From contig DASPRM010000121.1 of NCBI GenBank assembly GCA_035624455.1, positions 1 to 52,500 on the forward strand: DNA of 52,500 bases. Direction: 5' to 3'. This document shows, one piece after another, positions 7,682-14,380 of this stretch (the first letter of the stretch is position 1; each line of letters opens with the position of its first letter). The translations under genes were made by a program, and so were the position numbers. Under the pieces are notes generated by a model. The model was not told the origin of the DNA. It did no database searches and saw nothing but the letters and a program-made list of their open reading frames with translations. Source of the stretch: Terriglobales bacterium. GTDB lineage: Bacteria; Acidobacteriota; Terriglobia; Terriglobales; Acidobacteriaceae.

Positions 7682-8266
7682 ATGACCGACATTGCCGCTC
7701 ACTATCTCGATGAGGCTCTTCGCCAACTGCGTGGCTACAAGCGTCTAGGGGACAGCGCTTTTGCGCAGCTCCGGGATGAAGAATTCTTTCGCACTCTTGA
7801 TTCCGAATCGAACAGCGTGGCCATCACGGTGAAGCACCTGGCAGGCAACATGCGCTCCCGCTTCACCGATTTTCTCACCAGCGACGGCGAGAAGCCCGAT
7901 CGCCAGCGCGACCAGGAGTTTGAGCTTTCCACTGGCACTACGCGCGAGGAAGTAATGCGATGGTGGGAACAGGGCTGGGCCTGGGTCTTCGATGCTATTA
8001 ACCCTCTTAAGCCTGAAGATCTGGGGCGCACGGTGACCATTCGCGGCGAGCCGCACAGCGTGTTGCAAGCCATCAATCGACAAATCGCGCATTACGCCTA
8101 CCACGTCGGGCAGATCGTTATCCTGGCAAAGCACTTCCGCGGGCGGGATTGGAAATCGCTGAGTATTCCCCGCGGCAAATCCGAGGAATATAACGTTCGC
8201 AAGGCCGCCAAGGACCCTACTGCGCGACAAGAGATCAGCGCAACTCCCGCGGGCTCGAAAGAGTGA
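7682..8266 (+). CDS. DUF1572 / DinB-superfamily protein
   Basis: 194 residues starting at ATG 7682. The sequence matches DUF1572 proteins: HYLDEALRQLRGYKRLGD, then SNSVAITVKHLAGNMRSRFTDFLTSDGEKPDRQRD and QIAHYAYHVGQIVILAKHF. DinB-like folds are four-helix bundles whose three histidines bind a metal; here KHLAGN supplies the first and HYAYHVGQI the other two. The physiological substrate is unknown; related proteins include thiol S-transferases. The last 30 residues are polar and look unstructured. It follows the hyuB-like gene in the same direction. Confidence 0.87.
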   Translation: MTDIAAHYLDEALRQLRGYKRLGDSAFAQLRDEEFFRTLDSESNSVAITVKHLAGNMRSRFTDFLTSDGEKPDRQRDQEFELSTGTTREEVMRWWEQGWAWVFDAINPLKPEDLGRTVTIRGEPHSVLQAINRQIAHYAYHVGQIVILAKHFRGRDWKSLSIPRGKSEEYNVRKAAKDPTARQEISATPAGSKE

Positions 8267-8273
8267 ACCGGTC

Positions 8274-8363
8274 ATGGGTAGGCGAGCAAGTACGCTGTTG
8301 CCGGCTGTAGCAGGTCTTCTGTTGTTGGCGGCGAATCTTCAGGCCGAGTTGAACCCTCCTTAG
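8274..8363 (+). CDS. Possible 29-residue signal-peptide-like ORF
   Basis: A 29-codon frame starting at ATG 8274, 7 nt after the DUF1572 stop, encodes an Arg-Arg N-terminus, a leucine-rich core (LLPAVAGLLLLAANLQA) and a five-residue tail. It looks like an intact export signal with almost no mature protein. The Shine-Dalgarno is weak (AAAGAG, 10 nt away). A perfect 8-bp hairpin follows immediately. It could be a small membrane peptide or the stub of a lost secreted protein. Confidence 0.3.
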   Translation: MGRRASTLLPAVAGLLLLAANLQAELNPP

Positions 8364-8386
8364 CGTCCGCAGCGCCGAGCGGACGC
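8363..8386. repeat. Perfect 8-bp inverted repeat
   Basis: GCGTCCGC (8363-8370) pairs with GCGGACGC (8379-8386) around an 8-nt loop. No U-tract follows, so it is not a canonical terminator. Confidence 0.6.
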
Positions 8387-8463
8387 CAGTGCAACCAGCG
8401 AATGCCGACTCGTTGTAGAATTTTTGTTCTTGTGCCGTCCGGAATTCAATGCGTGGAGCTTTG

Positions 8464-9684
8464 ATGCCGACCCAGACGCCGACTCGCACCAATCCGCTCT
8501 CCTATCTTGGTGATCAACTTCAAGAGCTGAAAGTTAAGGGCACGTACTTCCGCCTGCGAGTGCTGGAAGACGAACAAGCGCCGGTCTGCACCTTCGATGG
8601 CAAGAGGGTGATCAATCTGGCTTCCAACAACTACCTGGGATTGACGACGCACCCGAAGCTGCGCGAGGCGGCGCTGGAGGCCACCCGCAAATATGGAGTG
8701 GGATCAGGCGCGGTGCGCACCATTGCGGGGACGATGTCGCTTCACATGCAGCTCGAGGAGAAGATCGCGCGTTTCAAGAACGTGGAAGCCTGCGTCGTTT
8801 TCCAGTCGGGGTTCACGGCCAATGCGGGCACGGTTTCAGCGATCCTGGGCAAAGAGGATTTCATCATCTCCGACGAGTTGAATCATGCCTCGATCATCGA
8901 TGGCGCCAGGCTCTCACGGGCCAAGATTCTGGTTTTCCACCACAAAGACATCGCTCATGCGGAAGAGCATCTTGCCAGCGTCAAGGACGAGCCGGGGCGA
9001 AAGCTGCTGATCAGCGATGGGGTTTTTTCCATGGACGGCGATATCGCGCCGTTACCTGGGCTTTGCGATCTCGCGGAAAAGTACGGCGCCATCATGATGG
9101 TGGACGATGCGCACGCCTCCGGGGTGCTGGGACGCAATGGCCGTGGCACAATCGATCACTTCAACGTGCACGGACGGGTAGATGTGCAGGTGGGCACGCT
9201 TTCCAAGGCCATCGGCGCGCTTGGGGGCTACATCTGCGGATCCCGCGAGCTGATCGAGTTCCTGTACCATCGCGGGCGTCCGTTTCTGTTTTCCACCTCA
9301 CATCCGCCGTCGGTTGCTGCTACCTGCATCGCCGCCTTTGAGGTGTTGGAGCAGGAGCCAGAGCGCATCGAGAAACTCTGGGAGAACACACGGTATTTCA
9401 AGAAGGAGCTGGGCAATCTGGGGTTCAATATCGGTGGACGGAACACGCCCGCCAGCGAGACGCCGATTACACCCGTCATTGTTGGAGAGGGGCGACTGGC
9501 AATGGATTTTTCCCGCGAGCTCTTCCAGGAAGGTGTCATGGCAACCGGCATCGCTTTCCCGACGGTGCCCGAAGGCAAGGCTCGCATCCGCACCATCATG
9601 ACCGCGACCCATACCCGACAGGAATTGGACCAGGCGCTGGAAACATTGAAGCGGGTTGGCAAGCGATTGGGAATCATCTCCTGA
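8464..9684 (+). CDS. kbl: Glycine C-acetyltransferase (2-amino-3-ketobutyrate CoA ligase)
   Basis: 406 residues from ATG 8464, chosen because GGAG lies 6 nt upstream; an in-frame start at 8449 is less well placed. This is an alpha-oxoamine synthase, fold-type I PLP enzyme: INLASNNYLGL near the N-terminus, GSGAVRTIAGTMSLHMQLE, DELNHASIIDGARLS, MVDDAHASGVLG, and the PLP-lysine in GTLSKAIGALGGY. The full-length match to Kbl (about 400 residues) favours cleavage of 2-amino-3-ketobutyrate with CoA to glycine and acetyl-CoA in threonine breakdown. BioF and serine palmitoyltransferase share the fold. No threonine dehydrogenase gene is adjacent. Confidence 0.92.
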   Translation: MPTQTPTRTNPLSYLGDQLQELKVKGTYFRLRVLEDEQAPVCTFDGKRVINLASNNYLGLTTHPKLREAALEATRKYGVGSGAVRTIAGTMSLHMQLEEKIARFKNVEACVVFQSGFTANAGTVSAILGKEDFIISDELNHASIIDGARLSRAKILVFHHKDIAHAEEHLASVKDEPGRKLLISDGVFSMDGDIAPLPGLCDLAEKYGAIMMVDDAHASGVLGRNGRGTIDHFNVHGRVDVQVGTLSKAIGALGGYICGSRELIEFLYHRGRPFLFSTSHPPSVAATCIAAFEVLEQEPERIEKLWENTRYFKKELGNLGFNIGGRNTPASETPITPVIVGEGRLAMDFSRELFQEGVMATGIAFPTVPEGKARIRTIMTATHTRQELDQALETLKRVGKRLGIIS

Positions 9685-9688
9685 GCTT

Positions 9689-10153
9689 GTGACTACGACG
9701 ATACTTCGAAGTAAGAATCTCCAACTCGCAAGTTTCGCAGGGATGTTGGCCATCGCAGCCGTGGCCGCACCCGTGCTGCTTCATTTCAATTTCCCATTTG
9801 CAGCCGTGAGCTTGCGGCTCTTCTTCGCGAGCGTGTGTCATCAGGATGCAAACCGCTGTTTCGCTGTTTTCGCCATTCCGATTGCGGTTTGCGCAAGATG
9901 CCTGGGGATCTATGCGGGAGCGGTGGCGGGCTTTTTGCTGAAAACCGAGCGCACGACAGCGGTTCAGGCATTGATCGGTTTCGCAGTCATCAATCTGGTC
10001 AGTGCGTTGGCAGAACTGGCTGGACTGACAGTAGGGAACAGGTTGCGCTTCTGCCTGGGAGTTGGATTGGGAGCAGCAGCAGCGAATCTGCTGGGGAGCA
10101 GGCCGCGGATTACGCGGATAGAAGCGGTTGAGAGTCAATTCATTGGGAATTGA
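9689..10153 (+). CDS. DUF2085 membrane protein
   Basis: About 154 residues with three or four hydrophobic segments (near residues 18-35, 60-85, 90-115 and 125-135). It carries the DUF2085 hallmark cysteine/histidine motifs: FFASVCHQDANRCF and CARCLGIYAGA. These suggest a metal or redox site at the membrane face, but the function of the family is unknown. I start it at GTG 9689, just after the kbl stop; a TTG at 9656 overlapping kbl and an ATG at 9743 are alternatives. The gene is probably co-transcribed with kbl. Confidence 0.8.
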   Translation: MTTTILRSKNLQLASFAGMLAIAAVAAPVLLHFNFPFAAVSLRLFFASVCHQDANRCFAVFAIPIAVCARCLGIYAGAVAGFLLKTERTTAVQALIGFAVINLVSALAELAGLTVGNRLRFCLGVGLGAAAANLLGSRPRITRIEAVESQFIGN

Positions 10154-10174
10154 ATCATTAGAGCTCGGCATCTT

Positions 10175-10188
10175 CCTGCATCTGGTCC
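10175..10188 (+). repeat. 14-nt repeat CCTGCATCTGGTCC, copy 1
   Basis: Identical to 22888-22901. Both copies are on the plus strand shortly after a plus-strand stop codon. Confidence 0.55.
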
Positions 10189-10295
10189 TAACTCTTGGAG
10201 ACGAACTGCAAGCTCAGAATGAAGTTTCGGACCTGAGAACACGGCTAGAAAGTCGTTGGCCACCGATGACACGGATCTCCACGGATTTCTAGAAG

Positions 10296-11645
10296 TCAGT
10301 CGTCGACCCGGTACACGACCTTCCCGCCCACGATTGTGGCTACCGCCATGCCGGTGAGCTTCCAGCCGTCGAAGGGACTGTTTCTCGATTTCGAGCGCGA
10401 GCGAGCGGCTTCGAAGGTCCAACGCTTCCGCGGGTCGAAGAGGGTGAGGTCGGCTCGGGCGCCTTCTTCCAGGCTGCCGCGATCGCGGCAGCCGAGAATG
10501 CGAGCCGGATTTGTGGAGAGTAGTTCCACAATTCGCTTCAAGGAAACATGGCCGGGCACGTAGAGCTGAGTGATGGCCAAAGCCAGTGCCGTCTCCAGTC
10601 CGGTGATTCCGAAGGCAGAGCGCTCGAATTCGACTTCCTTTTCGTGCATGGCATGAGGGGCATGGTCGGTGGCGATGGCATCGATGATGCCGTCACGCAA
10701 TCCCGGAATGAGCGCATCCCGGTCGGCACGCGAACGCAGAGGAGGATTCATTTTGAAGCGCGTGTCGTAGTCGCCGACGTCCTCGTCGATGAGGGTGAAA
10801 TGATGGGGCGTGACCTCGCAGGTGACATGAATGCCCTGGCGCTTGCCGCGACGTACGGCATCCATCGCTTCTGCCGTGGAAAGGTGAGCCACGTGCACAT
10901 GGCCGTCAGTCTGGCGGGCAAGTTCGATATCGCGCTCGACGATGCTCCACTCCGAGCGATTCGAGATGCCCCGCAGGCCCAGGCGAAACGCTACTACTCC
11001 GGCATTCATTACCCCGCCGGTGCTAAGACGGGTATCCTCGGCATGTTGGATTACCGGGAAGTCCACTCGGCGGGCTTCCCGCAGAGCCATCTCCATAATG
11101 TTGTCAGCCAATACCGGGTGTCCGTCGTCAGAAACGGCGACAGCTCCAGCCTGGCGCAAAGCTGCATAGTTGGTAAGCCGTTCGCCCTTACTCTCAACCG
11201 TAGCAGCAGCGACCGGGAATACAGTGACGATCGCGTCTCGGCCCGGCTCCTGCATCCAACTCGTGATCTCGGGCGAATCATTTACTGGAACGGTATTCGG
11301 CATAGCGCAGACCGCGGTAAAGCCGCCAGCTGCGGCTGCCGCGGTTCCAGTGGCAATGGTCTCCTTGTAGTCCTGACCGGGCTGGCGCAAGTGAACGTGC
11401 AGATCGATAAAGCCCGGCGCCACGATAAGCCCACGCGCCTCGAAAACCTCGCCCGCGCTCTGCTGCAGGTTGCGGCTGGGATTGATGGCGGCTACCTTGC
11501 CGTCGCGCAGCAACACATCCACAAGATCGTCGAGATCGGAGGCGGGATCGATCACGTGCCCGCCGCGAATCAGCAGCGAGTTCGCGCCTTCACTGCTGGA
11601 CGTTTTCCTGGCCACGCGTTTCGTCATCTGCACCACAGGTGTCAT
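10296..11645 (-). CDS. pyrC: Dihydroorotase
   Basis: 449 residues. Amidohydrolase family, class I (multifunctional-type) dihydroorotase: the metal-binding HVHLRQPG motif is near residue 84, with VIQHAEDTRL, VAHLSTAEAMDAVR and the catalytic IATDHAPHA downstream. It closes N-carbamoyl-aspartate to dihydroorotate, the third step of pyrimidine synthesis. It begins with the ATGA overlap (4 nt) on the end of pyrB, which implies translational coupling. It is the last gene of the pyrR-pyrB-pyrC unit. The first 20 residues are an unusual basic extension (MTKRVARKTSSSEG). Confidence 0.96.
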   Translation of the reverse strand: MTPVVQMTKRVARKTSSSEGANSLLIRGGHVIDPASDLDDLVDVLLRDGKVAAINPSRNLQQSAGEVFEARGLIVAPGFIDLHVHLRQPGQDYKETIATGTAAAAAGGFTAVCAMPNTVPVNDSPEITSWMQEPGRDAIVTVFPVAAATVESKGERLTNYAALRQAGAVAVSDDGHPVLADNIMEMALREARRVDFPVIQHAEDTRLSTGGVMNAGVVAFRLGLRGISNRSEWSIVERDIELARQTDGHVHVAHLSTAEAMDAVRRGKRQGIHVTCEVTPHHFTLIDEDVGDYDTRFKMNPPLRSRADRDALIPGLRDGIIDAIATDHAPHAMHEKEVEFERSAFGITGLETALALAITQLYVPGHVSLKRIVELLSTNPARILGCRDRGSLEEGARADLTLFDPRKRWTFEAARSRSKSRNSPFDGWKLTGMAVATIVGGKVVYRVDD

Positions 11646-12658
11646 CGTACGTGGCTGGCTCCGAGCGCTCGCGCCAGAATCGCCATCCTCACCGCCACGC
11701 CATTGTGAACCTGATCAAGAATTACCGACTGTTGGGCATCGGCCACGTCGGAAGTCAGCTCGAGACCGCGAATGATCGGCCCGGGATGCATCAGTAACAC
11801 ACCCTTTTTGGCCCAGGCGAGCCGGTCGAGCCGTATCTGATAGCGCTCGATGAATTCGTCGAGACTAATTTGCAAGCCAGCCAAACGTTCTTTTTGTATT
11901 CGCAGAGCAATGATGACGTCTGCGCCTTCCAGGGCGGTCTTCAACTCGCGCGTGATGCTGACGTGTGGCGCCAGACTGGTGGCCAGCTCTGGTACCAGCT
12001 CCTGTGGGCCGCAGAGCACCACTTCTGCCCCTGCCTTGGTAAGCAGATGTACGTCAGAGCGCACCACCCGGCTGTGGAAGATGTCCCCCACCATGGCAAC
12101 TCGCAGTCCTTGCAGTTTTTTCTTCTGTTGGAGAATGGTAAAGGCATCGAGCAGGGCCTGTGAAGGATGCTCGTGCATTCCATCTCCGGCGTTGATGACC
12201 GGCACGGGAACGTGGCGCGCCAGCAAATGCGGCGCCCCGGATGACGGATGGCGGATCACGATGGCCTGTGCTCCAAGGGCGGTCAAGGTATAGCCGGTAT
12301 CGATCAGGGATTCCCCTTTTTCAATGCTGGAAGCGGCGGCAGAAACCAGGGATGTAGTAGCACCAAGAGCCTTGGCCGCGAACTCGAAGGAGACTCGAGT
12401 GCGAGTAGAAGGCTCATAGAACAACAGGACGAGCCGCTTGCCTTGCAAGAGCGATGACCGAGGAGAAGTCTTGAACTTAGCCGCCTGATGGAGGATGGCC
12501 AAAATCTGGTCCCAAGAGAGCGGTTCGATTCCGAGCAGGCCTCCAGGGTGCACAGTGCGAGGGTGAAGAGCGTTGGAGGAATCGCGAGCGGCAGGAAGGG
12601 TGGGGGTTTTTCGCGAACTACGCGCTGGTTTAGAAGCAGTGCGTCCAGTCGCCTTCAT
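11642..12658 (-). CDS. pyrB: Aspartate carbamoyltransferase catalytic subunit
   Basis: 338 residues. The carbamoyl-phosphate-binding FYEPSTRTRVSFE motif, IRHPSSGAPH, INAGDGMHEHPSQALLDAFTI and LMHPGPIIRG are all present, so the enzyme should be active in joining carbamoyl phosphate to aspartate. The first 40 residues (Lys/Arg/Ser-rich) precede the usual start of the family and may be a real extension, because AAGGA lies 10 nt upstream of ATG 12658. No regulatory subunit gene (pyrI) is nearby, as expected for the PyrR-linked type of catalytic subunit. Confidence 0.96.
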   Translation of the reverse strand: MKATGRTASKPARSSRKTPTLPAARDSSNALHPRTVHPGGLLGIEPLSWDQILAILHQAAKFKTSPRSSLLQGKRLVLLFYEPSTRTRVSFEFAAKALGATTSLVSAAASSIEKGESLIDTGYTLTALGAQAIVIRHPSSGAPHLLARHVPVPVINAGDGMHEHPSQALLDAFTILQQKKKLQGLRVAMVGDIFHSRVVRSDVHLLTKAGAEVVLCGPQELVPELATSLAPHVSITRELKTALEGADVIIALRIQKERLAGLQISLDEFIERYQIRLDRLAWAKKGVLLMHPGPIIRGLELTSDVADAQQSVILDQVHNGVAVRMAILARALGASHVR

Positions 12659-12761
12659 GCCCTTCTAATCCTTGGGAAATGCAGCAGGATAAAACGAGGG
12701 ATCGAACAAAAAAGGATTCTTAAACGGAGTGCCTGCCTTACCAGCAATGCACGCTGCACGG

Positions 12762-13343
12762 TCAGACTTGCTTCTCCACGAGCAAGACTTTTTCCATATT
12801 GTCAGTCTCATTCAGCTTGACTTCGATAATTTCGTTATCGGACGTTTGTACGTATCGGCCCACGAATGCAGCTTCAATAGGCAGCTCGCGGTGACCGCGA
12901 TCGATGAGCGCGAGCAGCTGTACACGACGCGGGCGTCCGTGGTCGAACAAAGCATCCAGTGCCGCCCGCGTGGTTCGCCCGGTGTAGAGGACGTCGTCGA
13001 CGAGGACTACGTTCATCTCCACGATATCGGCTCCGAGGTCACTCTTCTGTACCAGTGGCTTAGGGCCCACGGTGGAAAGGTCATCGCGATAAAGGGAAAT
13101 ATCCAGAGTTCCGACCGGAACTGGCTTGTTCTCGATGCGGCCGATCAGCTTAGCGATGCGCTGGGCGATAGGTATGCCGCGGCGCTTGATGCCGATCAGG
13201 ACAAGCCGTTCGGTGCCATTGTTCTTTTCGATGATTTCGTGGGCCAGCCGCACAAGCGTGCGCTCAATTTCGGAGGCGGACATCAGCTGGGCTTTTTCGC
13301 GCAGATTAGCTCGGATCGCAGTCTCGGGGGTCATCCCGCGCAT
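12762..13343 (-). CDS. pyrR: Bifunctional pyr operon regulator / uracil phosphoribosyltransferase
   Basis: 193 residues from ATG 13343 (ATG 13334 also possible). PyrR family: LREKAQLMSASEIERTLVRLAHEIIEKN at the start, LVLIGIKRRGIPIAQRIA, and the PRPP-binding loop VVLVDDVLYTGRTTRAALDAL near residue 105-125. In Bacillus PyrR binds pyr mRNA in response to UMP and promotes attenuation; the protein also has weak uracil phosphoribosyltransferase activity. Its position first in pyrR-pyrB-pyrC supports an autoregulatory role. I did not recognise the consensus PyrR-binding RNA loop in the leader, which is only about 80 nt. Confidence 0.95.
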   Translation of the reverse strand: MRGMTPETAIRANLREKAQLMSASEIERTLVRLAHEIIEKNNGTERLVLIGIKRRGIPIAQRIAKLIGRIENKPVPVGTLDISLYRDDLSTVGPKPLVQKSDLGADIVEMNVVLVDDVLYTGRTTRAALDALFDHGRPRRVQLLALIDRGHRELPIEAAFVGRYVQTSDNEIIEVKLNETDNMEKVLLVEKQV

Positions 13344-13419
13344 GATACGCGTTGGGCAGGGAGGCGAGCAAGGCAGAGCGCCCCGCAATTGACTTACACG
13401 AAGACCCGTCCCGATTTAA

Positions 13420-13449
13420 AACAAAAGGCCACCTTATCGGGAGGTGGCC
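13420..13449 (-). terminator. Terminator after skp
   Basis: On the minus strand GGCCACC (13443-13449) pairs with GGTGGCC (13427-13433) around a 9-nt loop, followed by TTTTGTTT downstream. It ends the envelope cluster and separates it from pyrR. Confidence 0.85.
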
Positions 13450-13484
13450 CTCTATCAGTCTTTAGTCCTTGGTCGCGTTGGAGA

Positions 13485-14204
13485 TTACTGCGGCTTAGTC
13501 GTAGCGGGCGGCGTAGTCGTCGGCTTTGAACTACTGGTTCCCGGGGTCGCAGGCTTGGCACCGCCGGTCGCCGCTCCACCACCAGGTGTGGGCCGCACGG
13601 CCGAGGTTGGCGGTTTTGCGCTGCTGGAAGCCCCGACGGGAGCGGCAACCCCCGATTGCGCGTTATATAAATCAACGATCTCTTTCGTGATGTTGGTCGA
13701 CTGGCCCGCCCAAACTACCGGGCTCTGCTGACCGGAAACGTCCAGAATAAGGCCGTAGTTGTTCTGCTTGGCGAATTTGTCCACTACGTCCATGAGCTTG
13801 ACGCCAATTTTTTGCGCCAGTTCGTTCTGCTGGGTCTGGTATTCGTTTTGGGCATCCTCGAACGAGCGCTGCAGATTCTTTTGCTTGGATTCGATATTCT
13901 TGACCAGAGTGGCGCGGGCGTCATCGTTCATCTTGTCGCCCTGGGTGTTGAGCTGCTTCTTCAGGTCGTCGATTTCCCTATTCAGGTTCGCCAGTTCAGT
14001 CTGCTTAGGTTCGAATTTCTTTTGCAGCTGTTGGAAATCGCGCTGGCCCTCATTAGTCGCCAGGATCGCGTCCTGAATACTGATAATACCAATCTTGTTG
14101 GACAGCTGAGATGCTGACGGCGCTGCAGGCGAAGCCGCCTGCGCAAAACCGGCAGCCGATAACAGCAGCAAGGGCAGAAGTGTGCGTTGAGCGTAACTAG
14201 TCAT
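13485..14204 (-). CDS. skp: Skp/OmpH-type periplasmic chaperone
   Basis: 239 residues from ATG 14204; the longer frame to 14237 adds residues before a typical signal peptide (MTSYAQRTLLPLLLLSAAGFAQA). The mature protein opens with the Skp beta strand KIGIISIQDAILAT, then a long charged coiled coil (about residues 60-145: QQLQKKFEPKQTELANLNRE and following), then the closing GLILDVSGQQSPVVWAG. Skp holds unfolded outer-membrane proteins on their way to BamA, encoded just upstream. The last 55 residues are an unusual Pro/Ala/Gly/Thr-rich tail absent from Skp of model bacteria. Confidence 0.88.
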   Translation of the reverse strand: MTSYAQRTLLPLLLLSAAGFAQAASPAAPSASQLSNKIGIISIQDAILATNEGQRDFQQLQKKFEPKQTELANLNREIDDLKKQLNTQGDKMNDDARATLVKNIESKQKNLQRSFEDAQNEYQTQQNELAQKIGVKLMDVVDKFAKQNNYGLILDVSGQQSPVVWAGQSTNITKEIVDLYNAQSGVAAPVGASSSAKPPTSAVRPTPGGGAATGGAKPATPGTSSSKPTTTPPATTKPQ

Positions 14205-14260
14205 TGGTTGTGTCGTGGACTCCTTGGAGAAACCCATCCCGGGAACGTCGAACCTTCAGA

Positions 14261-14278
14261 GGCGGACCTGAGTCCGCC
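14261..14278. repeat. Short perfect palindrome between bamA and skp
   Basis: GGCGGAC and GTCCGCC flank a 4-nt loop. No T-tract follows on the minus strand, so it may be a palindromic repeat or an attenuation/processing hairpin within the operon. Confidence 0.55.
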
Positions 14279-14380
14279 ACTACCCTCTGATTTGGAGGTG
14301 TGGAATAACCGAGCAATTATAGGTTGCGCAATTGTCCAGCGTCAAACCAAGGGAACCCTCTGGCTCACTTCCGGAGAGCG

